Source: Onthophagus taurus
Lineage: Eukaryota > Arthropoda > Insecta > Coleoptera > Scarabaeidae
Assembly: GCF_036711975.1 (NCBI RefSeq)
Contig: NC_091976.1
Coordinates: forward strand, 33,976,001 to 34,040,000
Reading direction: 5' to 3'
DNA length: 64,000 nucleotides
Positions within the stretch are counted from its first letter, which is position 1, and each line of letters begins with the position of its first letter. Positions 22,128 through 47,493 of this stretch are shown here, one piece after another. The notes below the pieces were generated by a model. The model was given only the letters and a program-made list of their open reading frames with translations. It was not told where the DNA came from and searched no databases. The position numbers and the translations under genes are program-made.

Positions 22128-25067
22128 TTTGTCTTGGAGTGAAATCACTGAAATGCACACAGAGTGAACATCTCTAAATCGGATTTCCACAAATCCTCAA
22201 CTTTGAATAAGATCTCATTTCTTAACAAACTTTTAAATTTTATTACAAATTCATTAAATCCTACATTTTTTTACATTTACTTCTTATTTCTTTTCTAAAA
22301 GATTTTATTATCCAACATATTTAGAGTTATATATATGAATCATTTCTTAATTCCTAAAACTATGCTCGAGGCGATGTTTTAAAAATTAGCAATTTTTATT
22401 AAATTTAGGTTATGTTAAAAATTGACATATTAGTTTTTAATTTTTTTCTCAAAATTTTTATAATCGAACACATTTCGAGTAACATACCATCTTAAAGAGG
22501 AATGTTGCAGCTCCAATTTAAGGTATAAATCGTTTCTTAACTCCTAAAACTAAGGTCAAGACGATATTTTAAAAATTATTAATTTTTGTAAATTTTATAT
22601 TAAGTTAAAATTAGACATATTACTTTTTAATCTATTTCTCAAAATTTTTATAATCAAAGATATATAAGATTACACACCATTTTAAAAAGGAGGGTTTCAT
22701 CTCTAATTTAAGATATGAATCATTTCTTAATTCCTAAAACTATGCTCAAAGCGATGTTTTAAAAATTAGCAATTTTTATTAAATTTAGGTTATGTTAAAC
22801 ATTGATATATTAGTTTTTTATCTTTTTCTCAAAATTTTTATAATCGAACATATTTCGGGTAATACATCATCTTAAAGATAAATATTACACCTCCAATTTA
22901 AGGTATAAATCGTTTCTTAACTCCTAAAACTAAGGTCAAGGCGATATTTTAAAAATTATTAATTTTTGTAAATTTTATATTAAGTTAAAATTAGACATAA
23001 CACTTTTTAATCGATTTCTCAAAATTTTTATAATCAAAGGCATATAAGATTACACACCATTTTAAAAAGGACAGTTTCATCTCCAATTTAAGATATGAAT
23101 CATTTCTTAATTCCTAAAACTATGCTCAAGGCGATGTTTTTAAAAATTAGCAATTTTTATTAAATTTAGGTTATGTTAAAAATTGACATATTAGTTTTTA
23201 ATTTTTTTCTCAACATTTTTATAATCGAACACATTTCGAGTAACACATCATCTTAAAGAGAAATATTACACCTCCAATTTAAGGTATAAATCGTTTCTTA
23301 ACTCCGAAAACTAAGGTCAAGGCGATATTTTAAAAATTATTAATTTTTGTAAATTTTATATTAAGTTAAAATTAGACATATTACTTTTTAATCTATTTCT
23401 CAAAATTTTTATAATCAAAGACATATAAGATTATACACCATTTTAAAAAGGACAGTTTCATCTCCAATTTAAGATATGAATCATTTCTTAATTCCTAAAA
23501 CTATGCTCAAGGCGATGTTTTAAAAATTAGCAATTTTTATTAAATTTAGGTTATGTTAAAAATTGACATATTAGTTTTTTATCTTTTTCTCAAAATTTTT
23601 ATAATCGAACATATTTCGGGTAATACATCATCTTAAAGATAAATATTACACCTCCAATTTAAGGTATAAATCGTTTCTTAACTCCTAAAACTAAGGTCAA
23701 GGCGATATTTTAAAAATTATTAATTTTTGTAAATTTTATATTAAGTTAAAATTAGACATATTACTTTTTAATCTATTTCTCAAAATTTTTATAATCAAAG
23801 ACATATAAGATTACACACCATTTTAAAAAGGACAGTTTCATCTCCAATTTAAGATATGAATCATTTCTTAATTCCTAAAACTATGCTCAAGGCGATGTTT
23901 TAAAAATTAGCAATTTTTATTAAATTTAGGTTATGTTAAAAATTGACATATTAGTTTTTAATTTTTTTCTCAAAATTTTTATAATCGAACACATTTCGAG
24001 TAACATGCCATCTTAAAGAGGAATGTTGCAGCTCCAATTTAAGGTATAAATCGTTTCTTAACTCCTAAAACTAAGATCAAGGCGATATTTTAAAAATTAT
24101 TAATTTTTGTAAATTTTATATTAAGTTAAAATTAGACATATTACTTTTTAATCTATTTCTCAAAATTTTTATAATCAAACACATATAAGATTACACACCG
24201 TTTTAAAAAGGACAGTTTCATCTCCAATTTAAGATATGAATCATTTCTTAATTCCTAAAACTATGCTCAAGGCGATGTTTTAAAAATTAGCAATTTTTAT
24301 TAAATTTAGGTTATGTTAAAAATTGACATATTAGTTTTTAATTTTTTTCTCAAAATTTTTATAATCGAACACATTTCGAGTAACATACCATCTTAAAGAG
24401 GAATGTTGCAGCTCCAATTTAAGGTATAAATCGTTTCTTAACTCCTAAAACTAAGGTCAAGGCGATATTTTAAAAATTATTAATTTTTGTAAATTTTATA
24501 TTAAGTTAAAATTAGACATATTACTTTTTAATCTATTTCTCAAAATTTTTATAATCAAACACATATAAGATTACACACCGTTTTAAAAAGGACAGTTTCA
24601 TCTCCAATTTAAGATATGAATCATTTCTTAATTCCTAAAACTATGCTCAAGGCGATGTTTTAAAAATTAGCAATTTTTATTAAATTTAGGTTATGTTAAA
24701 AATTGACATATTAGTTTTTAATTTTTTTCTCAAAATTTTTATAATCGAACATATTTCGAGTAACATACCATCTTAAAGAGAAATATTACACCTCCAATTT
24801 AAGTCTTAAAGAGGAAAGTTTCAGTTACAATTTAGATACAAATCCCTTACTAATTCCTAAAAGTAAGGTCAAGGCGATGTTTTCAAATGTTATTAATTTT
24901 AAATTAAATTTAAAAATTCATATTTTAGTTAATACGTTTGTCTTAGAGCGAAATCACTGAAACGCATAAAGTGAACATCTCCAAATCGGATTTTCACAAA
25001 TCCTCAACTTTGGATAAGATCTCATTTCTTAAGAAACTTTTAAATTTCATTAGGAATTTATTAAAAC
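22128..25067. repeat. Dimeric 190-bp satellite (380-bp unit) bracketed by 132-bp direct repeats
   Basis: The motif TATGCTCAAGGCGATGTTTT recurs at 22361, 22741, 23121, 23502, 23882, 24262 and 24642, a period of 380 bp. Between these is the related half TAAGGTCAAGGCGATATTTT, so the base unit is ~190 bp. The array (about 22300-24930) is framed by two copies of a non-satellite sequence, 22128-22259 and 24937-25067, in direct orientation (TTTGTCTTxGAGxGAAATCACTGAAA... to ...AAxTTATTAAA). It is non-coding and unrelated to the satellite at 1-3925. Confidence 0.9.
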
Positions 25068-25999
25068 CAAGCTTTTGCAATATGCAAATGTCACGGTCTG
25101 GTTCTATTCGACAACCGACGGTCATCAATTTCAGAACCGGAAGCGGTTTTTGAACCGAAAATTAATCGACGTCCTGCCCGAGGACCAATTACGTGCCCAG
25201 AGGCGTAGCCCCCAAAATTAAATTAACCCATCCCGTGGCGGCCGCGCATTTTTAACCCCTCGTTCCAGCGCAATTACAACTACTTCACATTTGTCTCGCT
25301 AAAAACCAAAAAAAATGTTATTTGTTAAAGTTGAGATCGCAATTAATTGCATATAATTTCTTAAAATGCACCCTAATAGAGTAAGATGTAAAGAAAACGC
25401 TTTTACAAAGATCGTATCCGCACTGAAACCTGTCGAGGGTTCGTATGGTGGTGATTAATTGATCACTCTCTCAGGGAATTTGAGCCGGTTCTCGACAGTT
25501 GACAGGTTTGGATTGTCGCCTAGAGGCACTGCCACCAATTTTCAGCCCTGGTTTTGATTGAACGATTTCCCCAACCCTTTCAACATTTCTTTTCATTTCA
25601 TTTTAATTTAGAATAAATAAAATGTGGAAAAACCTTTAAAATAAAACTTTCAAATAAATCCGGAAAATTGAAAGAGGAAAATGGTTGTAAGCGCCATCTA
25701 ATTTTAAAGCGTTAAAATTCGTTCGTGAAAAGCGAAGAAAACGCAATGAAAAGAGCGCCATCTTTGAAAGTTTTACCAAAAAATTGTTTTATTTATTAAA
25801 GTTTTCGTTATTTCGTGATTTTCCATTTACAAAAACGTTTCTAATTCCACTTTTTAATTAGTTGAAAAACAAATTAATTGGTTATGCGTAGCTTAACATA
25901 AAAATGGTTTTAAAACATCAATTTTTATTACAACCAGTAATTAAATCGTTATCGTCACAACATAAATGATCAATCAAAAATAAAAAGTAATGTGGCTTT
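25068..25999. other. Unassigned sequence upstream of the presumed Syt1 first exon
   Basis: Unique DNA with a GC-richer part at about 25090-25260 and 25400-25560 and AT-rich DNA after it. No ORF or repeat. Its position suggests promoter-proximal sequence of Syt1, but no TATA box or initiator can be singled out. Confidence 0.3.
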
Positions 26000-26039
26000 T
26001 TATTGTGGTTTAATTATTATTTAGTTTAACGTTGCGGTT

Positions 26040-26331
26040 TCCTCTTAACAGTTCGACTGAATTATTGAGAAAAATGGGAGTGAGAAGTTGAAGCTTCATG
26101 CGCACTCGATTTGACTTGGTTTTCAGTGATCTTGCGTAGAATTCGGTCCCGGGACTATCGATTTTCCTGAAAACCGTTCCGGTGCCATTTTGTTGTGATC
26201 CGGTGTCCTCCGATTGTGTCTGTCCCTCATTGCGATCGCTAAATACTCTGGTGGGGAGCATGCAGAGGAATTCCTGAATTTTCAGGCGAACACAATTTTC
26301 AGTAGTAGCGAAAAAGTATTTCAACAAAACG
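26040..26331 (+). other. Syt1: Candidate 5' UTR exon of Synaptotagmin 1
   Basis: A block of balanced composition ends in AACAAAACG directly before a strong donor GTAAGT (26332). The next plausible acceptor for it on the plus strand is TTTCGTGTTTAG at 32410, just before the Syt1 start codon, which would give a 6.1-kb first intron. Syt1 genes commonly have non-coding first exons. There is no direct proof of transcription. The opposite-strand 105-codon frame here (26010-26327) is probably a shadow. Confidence 0.4.
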
Positions 26332-27689
26332 GTAAGTCTATCAGATTTTTATTAAAATTCTTTTATTTTTTTTAACAACAATGTTATGGTTATCAATTAT
26401 GATTTGTGTTGAAACTAAAATTAACGTTAAATATAAAATTATAAAATTAGTAAATTAAAAATTGTTTTAATTAATTTAATAAATGCTAAATTTACATTGA
26501 TTTAAAGTTTATCTAGAACGTTTTAGACTTAAGAGGGATGAATCAATAACAAGAATTGTTATAATTACTTAAATTGAGTTAAAACTAAAATTATTTAAAT
26601 CGAAACTTATTTTTTTAATGATGATATTTTTTTATTGTTGATTAGAAGAGGCTAAAATATTTATTAATAAGACATTAAAAAGTATTTAAGTAACAACCGC
26701 AAATAAAATCAAAGATTTCCAAAAATAGAGAGACAATCGATTTCCTTGTATCGTTTCGGACGACATTCTAAAAGATTTCAGCCCGTGTAAAGATTTTAAT
26801 GTTTCAAATTCTCATCGCTTTAATTTCACGCATTTTCTTCCTCTTTTACTTACTCCACATTAAAATGTCTCTTTTACGTTACTTATTTTATCAGAAATAA
26901 TTTAATCTCGCTTTAAAATTTTTTCTTCTCGTTTTTTATTGGGTCTATTCAAACATTTTTTTCTGCATTATTTATGAAAATTAAGAAATCATCTTTGTAG
27001 GGGTGATTTAAAATTGAATAACAATTTTAACACAATTTTTAATTTTATGATATCTCAATTAGTTTTTGAGATATGATGTTTTAAAGATAAACTTTTGTCA
27101 TGGTGGTATTATTGCAGGATTGGATTAAAATCTTTATTTCTAGGTTATGTATCGTAATGAAAAAACCAAATATGGGGGGTTAATTTGATATCGAATTACA
27201 ATTCTTATGTAATAAACCGTTATTTAATATCTCAATTCGTTGTTGAGATATCAGTTTTTAAAGTTAATGTAAAAAATCTTCCGTCATTGTAACATTATTA
27301 CGCGATTGGATTGAAACGTTTATTTCTAGGTTATGTGTGATAATAAAGAAACCAAATATGGGGGAATAACTTGACATTGAACGACAATTCTTATGCAATA
27401 AATCGTTATTTGCTATTTCTAGTAGATTATGAGATATCATCTTTTAAAGATGACCTAAAATCTTGATTTAAATTGGTGTTATCAAATTTAGTATTTAGTT
27501 TTAAATACTTGATATATTTATTTAAATATCTCTGGGAATTATTAATAATTATGTCAGCAAACGATTCCATAATCATAGAAAATGTTTTGGAACCTCTAAA
27601 TATTTCTAGATATCCAAGAAAATACTCACAAATTTTATATTATCTCACAAGTAAATATTTGTCATCGTATATAGCTGGCGAAGGATATT
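26332..27689 (+). other. AT-rich intronic sequence
   Basis: Low-complexity AT-rich DNA without genes. At 27000-27440 an ~180-bp unit with GATATCTCAATTxGTTxTTGAGATATxA and GGTTATGTxTxGTAATxAAxAAACC is repeated about two and a half times (27008, 27185, 27360). Confidence 0.45.
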
Positions 27690-28147
27690 GCCAGTAAGAC
27701 TAAATATTGACTGTTGAAGACTAAATATTTCTGACAGAATAGTAGAAACTGGTTGCAGAAGGGACCAAGTGCTGCTAATGTAACTAGATACTTCTTGCAG
27801 AAGAATACTGTTAACAGAATTTCTGTTAATGACTAGACAATGCTGGCACACTGTTCTGAGAAGAATTGCTAATCGAAGACTAGATACTGTTAGGAGATAC
27901 AAAACTAGAAGCTACAAGCAGAAGGATAGATACTACTATTCAAAGATTGTAACCTCCTGATAAAGACCAGACACTGTTGGCAGAAGAATAGATACCGCTT
28001 GCAGAAGATTACTGCTAGTAGAAAAATAAATGCTGCTGGTAGTACAATACAAACTGATTGCAGCAAACTACACACTGATAAGACAAGATTAGATATTACT
28101 TATAGAAGACTAGATACTGGTACTTAAAGGCTAGATATAGCTGGCAG
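27690..28147. repeat. Degenerate minisatellite, reverse complement of the 10459-10670 family
   Basis: Many imperfect copies of GCAGAAGACTAGATACTGCTGG-like ~25-bp units. The array resumes at 30364-30450 on the far side of an inserted retrotransposon. Confidence 0.7.
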
Positions 28148-28158
28148 AAGAATATATA

Positions 28159-30352
28159 CATTACATTACATTACATAGAATACATATCGGGTAGGCGGAC
28201 CAACCAACCTTGCACCGCGACCCTAAGGATCTATTGTACCCCGATAGATATCATTATCAAATTTCACCGTGCAGTCCAATGCTCTTAACGAACATTAATA
28301 CCTTGCTCGGCGAAAGGTCATTCAGATCTTTTGAGGAGATAAACTGCGACCCAAAAATCGAGAATCTGATACGGTTAACGGCAGGGCAGTGGCATAAAAC
28401 ATGCTCAACCGTCTCTGCTTCCTCCGCACATAGTCGGCATTCAACATCGTCGGCTAAACCCAACAAGTTGAGGTGTGCTTTTAATCGGCAGTGCCCAGTA
28501 AAAACACCCATTAGAATTTTTATGCTATTACGGGCAAGTCCTAAAATATTCCCGGGTTTGACAGTTACCCTTAGCATGTCTCATTCCAGGAGAACTGGTC
28601 CACAGTAGGCGAAGTCTCTCTTCAGCCCACAGTCCAATCCTATATTTGGCCATCGCAAATGATACACCAACTGCTGGTTCCGGTCCCACAAACATCTCGT
28701 GCTAGCTTATCTGCCGCTTCATTGCCAGCAACCCCAGAGTGACCCGGGACCCAGATCAGAGAGACTCTGTTATCACAACTCAGTGTGTTTAATGTTCTCT
28801 TACAATCATTAACCAAAGCCGACACCGTTTTCACGGCTTGCAGCGCCTGAAGAGCGGCTTGACTGTCTGAGAAAATTCGTACTGTCATGTTCTTCACCCC
28901 TCTTTCAAGAAGGATTTTAGTACCCATGTCAATAGCAAATACTTCCGCCTGGAATACAGTACAGTACGTACCCAGGCTGTAGGGTTGCTTAATTCGGGGT
29001 GTCTGGCAGTAAGTATACTCCTGCTCCTACCCCTTCAGGCGTTTTTGATCCATCTGTGTACAAGCAAATGTCTGCCCGAACCAAAGAATTTTCATTTTCG
29101 ATCCAGGACTGCCGCTCAGGCAGTACAATCTGGTATCGAGCATTAATCACTGATAGTGATACCGCCAAATCTGACGGCATTGATAGCACAGTATCAGTGC
29201 TTATAATGTCTTCCGCAGCCCATTGGTAGGACATGTCGGAACAGTTGTATGTATGTATGTATGTTACGGGGAGTGCGTATACTATACGCGGCACCTAGGC
29301 CCCAACGGGCCCCTTGTACATCCTCCTCTAGGAGGTCTGAGATGTTAAACGCGAGCTTAACTCGAATTCTGGCTGATTCCGCTTCCTGACCGACTCCCCT
29401 CACCGGGCGTGCTATGGCACAGGCCCAGTGCGGGTTCGCCCCTGTCAGGTGCCGCTCAACGATGCCACTCACTCGCTGGCCCCTCCGTACCAAGGTGGAG
29501 CAAAGCTGCTCATCAACCTTGGCCCGGGTACGCTCTCACGAGGTGTGTGCTTCATGAGCGCTAACGCGCGTTCAGCCATGTGTTCAAACCCCTTACACAC
29601 ATGGGTGATAACGACAACCAGAGGTGTACGACTGGTTGCCGGGACCGACGGCTTAACGTCCCCTCCGAAGGACGGGTGGGCGGCTTGGTGAATATGTTTA
29701 AACCGGGGCTCGAACCCGGAACGTCTGCGTGTCAACCCGAGAGTTTAACCGCTGAGCCACCGCCCAACCTTCTGTCGGAACAGTTTTGAGCATATTGCTT
29801 AAATCTGTAAATGGTTGTTCTAGCCACTTTCTCTATATGCAAATGCAGAGGAGATAGGCCAAGCAGAACCTCCATTGCTAGAGTTGGCGTTGTGCCTATC
29901 GCACCAGAGATTGCCAATCCAGCTACTCGTTGAATTCGTGAAAATTTACTGATAACTGAAGTCTGTTGGACTTTCCTATTCCAGGCTGCTGCTCCGTATG
30001 TGATCATGGGTCTAACCACAGTCACATAGAGCCAGTACAGTCTTTCAGGGGTAAGACCCCAATTTTTTCCAGAAAGACTGCGACAAGTCCACAAGGATAG
30101 TCTAGCTTTGTGCAAAACTCCCTGCAAATGTCCATTCCATGACAGGGTTTTGTCTAGGATTACTCCTAGATATTTGACTTCCTTTGAGAAAGAAATTTCT
30201 TCACCTTGGATAGTTGGGCGGATTAGTCCATCCAACTTTCGCTTCCTGGTAAAGGGCACAACAATTGTCTTTTGCGGGTTTATTGAGAGGTTCTCTCCCT
30301 TACACCAAGCGCAAATGGTATCTAGGGTCACCTGGAGGACTTTAGATATCCT
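28159..30352 (-). mobile_element. 5'-truncated non-LTR retrotransposon with RNase H (R1/I-like)
   Basis: Minus-strand coding remnants, in order: the end of the RT domain (29786-30331, with NPQKTIVVPFTRKRK, VKYLGVILDKTLSWNGHL and ITYGAAAWNRK), an RNase H domain with all four acidic positions (LYTDGSKT, AEVFAIDMGTK, RIFSDSQAALQALQ, VPGHSGVAGNEAADKLA; 28640-29100), and a C-terminal zinc-finger-like region (CRLCAEEAETVEHVLCHCPA, ending 28257). Frameshifts and stops separate the parts. The 3' end has a TAATG-repeat tail (28159-28176). An 11-bp target duplication AAGAATATATA flanks it (28148-28158, 30353-30363). A SINE lies inside. Confidence 0.9.
29247..29772 (-). mobile_element. tRNA-derived SINE inserted in the retrotransposon
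   Basis: On the minus strand the 5' end is tRNA-like: GTGGCTCAGCGGTTAA fits an A box and GGTTCGAGCCC fits a B box of an RNA polymerase III promoter (about 29700-29765). The 3' end is a short ATAC/CATA repeat (29247-29263). A 13-bp target duplication TGTCGGAACAGTT is present at 29234-29246 and 29773-29785. Excision restores the host reading frame (QNCSD-MSYQW). The ~525-bp length is long for a SINE. An 88-codon frame inside (29469-29735) is a by-product. Confidence 0.9.
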
Positions 30353-30363
30353 AAGAATATATA

Positions 30364-30450
30364 AGACTGAATATTGTTAACGTAAGACTACAAACTACTG
30401 GCAGAAGACTAAATACTGCAGGCGAAGCACTAGTTACAACTGGCAAAGAA
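30364..30450. repeat. Continuation of the 27690 minisatellite
   Basis: Units such as GGCAGAAGACTAAATACTGC continue directly after the retrotransposon's target duplication and stop where the Harbinger-like element begins. Confidence 0.65.
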
Positions 30451-31976
30451 CCAGGCGCGCACTAGCGATTTAGTTGCGGCAACTTAAAAATCACCAAAAT
30501 GAAATACACTGAGTTATATGAAGCGGCGCGCACTAGCAACTATTTAATCACGGCAACTAAAAAATTACATCTTGCTCTATTTTCAAGGCGACTCAACTGT
30601 TGCCGGGAATAATGCAACGTACACGTTTTAACCTGTACGCGCGCACTGGCGATTATTCGGTCAGTTGCTACCAGTTGCTTTCTTTCATTTCGACTTAAAA
30701 TTGGTTATTCCACATGGGGTTTCATTTTAGCCAAATACTTTTGAATCAGCCTGTATATTGTATTGGCATTTTTATTTAAATTTTGTCATATTGCCAATGA
30801 ACAGTTCCCTGAAGAGAGGTGAAATATTTTGCAAAATAGTCTTTAATGTGAATACCTCTAACGGTACCTCTTGTTCCAACGGGATTCATGTTATCTAAAT
30901 GACATTCGTACAAACTATCTTCGAAACAAACTCCATCGTGCTTCCTAACAAAATTGTGGAGAATGCAGCATGCTTTTATAATGATATCGGATAATTCAAG
31001 ACTTATTCAGTATCCTCCATTTGCCAGCTAATATGCCAAACGAGCACTCCACCATTCTACGGGCTCTTGATCGCCTATAGTTAAAGACACGTTTCGTAAC
31101 TGACAAATTTTTGCTAGGATATGGACGTAGAATATGTTCTGAAGTAGCAAATGCTTCATCGCCTAAAATTATAAACGGCATGACAGTTACGGTTTCCTCA
31201 TTTGGTAGCAGTGTTGGGCCTGGTATATTTAACTGTCCTTTTTCAAGTAAACTGCCAAATTTTGATTTCTTGAAAATATTGGAATCACTTGCAGAACCAT
31301 AGGCTCCAACTTCTATTGAAGTAAAACAGTAGTCGGAATCTGCTACTCCAAGCAACACAGTTGAAAAGAAACACTTATAGTTGAAGAATTCAGATCCACT
31401 GGAAGCAGGTTTTTTTATTCTAATATGTTTGCCGTCGATGGCTCCAATGCAGTTAGGAAAATTTGTTCGCTTGTAAAAATTGTTTGCTATTTAAACATTC
31501 CCAAATAGCGATACATGTATCTCTCACAATTTCTCTTATTGTTGTTTGGCCAAGTAAATATTCAAAATGCAAAGAGGCGAAGCTGTTGCCTGTTGCCAAA
31601 TATCTGTAAGAAACAATGTTATTATGGTAAACTTGATCTTGAACTGCAGTCAGTAAGATGTTAAAACTCGTATAACTCATTCTATAGTAACTGAAGAATT
31701 TCATGGGGTAGTCCTTCAATGTTTCAAACAGTTTATAAAATTGACCATTAAACAGTCGCTGACTAATGAGGAGATGAACCCAGAAACTTCTGTTCTTCCT
31801 TTTTCTTCTTTTGACAATCAATGCACAGACACATGCTACATCAGTAGCGTCCATGTTGAAATTTAAGACTGCAGCAACTATCTAGTCGATAGTGCGCTGA
31901 GCGGAAATCTAATGGCAACTTTTTAATCGAGCGATTTTTAAGTTGGTCAACAATAAAGTCGCGAGTGCGCGCCTGG
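30451..31976 (-). mobile_element. Harbinger-type (PIF/Harbinger) element with subterminal repeats
   Basis: The ends CCAGGCGCGCACTAGCGA (30451) and TCGCGAGTGCGCGCCTGG (ending 31976) are inverted repeats with one mismatch. The GCGCGCACTxGC motif followed by TTGC/GGCAAC recurs inside the left end at about 30523 and 30640. Related GTGCGC motifs sit near the right end. The element contains a HARBI1-like nuclease pseudogene on the minus strand. Target duplications are not obvious. Confidence 0.85.
30996..31854 (-). pseudogene. HARBI1-like nuclease (Harbinger transposase), frameshifted
   Basis: The N-terminal part (31453-31854) starts MDATDVACVCALIVKRRKRK and includes YRYLATGNSFASLHFEYLLG, the usual Harbinger motif. 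After a frame change, the DDE nuclease follows: NCIGAIDGKHIRI (first Asp), VGAYGSASDSNIFKKS (second Asp) and RRMVECSFGILAGKWRIL (Glu). A third frame carries the C-terminal end (FxRKHDGxxFED-like) toward 30800. The catalytic residues survive, so inactivation seems due to frameshifts and is fairly recent. Confidence 0.85.
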
Positions 31977-32414
31977 CCTAATACAACAGTTGACACTGTT
32001 AATGGAAGAGTAAAAAGATCTTAGTTAATGGAAGAATTTACTTTATTAACTCATATACTACACACATTTCAAATTTATCTCATACTTTCTTATCTACAAT
32101 ATCTTTCATGCAATTCTAGTTTAAATTCAACTTTTCAAGTCAAAACAATTTAGAAATTGAGTAACAATTTTAAAACAAACTCAAATTTATGATATCTCGA
32201 TTAAATTAGTTATAAAATTTTAATGCAATTTAGGATTGATGTAAATTAATTATTTTTTTTAATTATTTTTTTTTTATTTTCTTATCACTTAAACGTGGAT
32301 AATCAGCGGAAGGCCAACAACGTTATCGCAACTTAAAAAAAAATAAGCCTTAACATACCGAGCCCGTATAATTATTAATTAACATTTTTACCCATTCATT
32401 TCGTGTTTAGTGAA

Positions 32415-47131
<14,717 letters not shown>

Positions 47132-47493
47132 GATTGAATCTAAAAAATTGCAAAGTACTTTATGTGTATACATAAGTAAGTTTTAATTAATCAATGAATG
47201 TATTATGAGACGATTCTTTTTTAGCCAAAACTTCATGTAAAACAAGTTTATCTCTGATCTACGGAGCCAAAATATATTCTATTATCTCTGTTGCAGCTCT
47301 GAAAATTATCTATATGTATATTTTACGTATGTTAGTTAAAGAAATAGGGTGAAAATGAATTTGGGGTATCCCAAGGAATGATAAGGTAGAATTTAAGAGA
47401 ACTGCTACATCCCAAATTTCAACAAATGTATAGCTCGGGGGACCGTTCGTGACGTCACGCATGGATAATAAAAGAAAAATTTTGATCGAGTTT
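47132..47493 (+). other. Proximal 3' UTR of Syt1
   Basis: Non-coding sequence after the Syt1 stop. No clear AATAAA is present before the hairpin satellite begins, so the transcript probably continues through it. GTTCGTGACGTCACGCATGG at about 47447 is the complement of a string next to the first hairpin patch (4378). Confidence 0.5.

Noticed and set aside
26010-26327. 105-codon minus-strand frame
   Set aside because: No homology or splice context is recognised; it overlaps the better-supported plus-strand 5' UTR exon ending at GTAAGT.
29469-29735. 88-codon minus-strand frame
   Set aside because: It lies wholly inside the SINE and has no domain.
29690-29770. A tRNA gene on the minus strand
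   Set aside because: A- and B-box-like motifs are present, but the segment is the head of a SINE with target duplications and no complete cloverleaf acceptor stem is evident.
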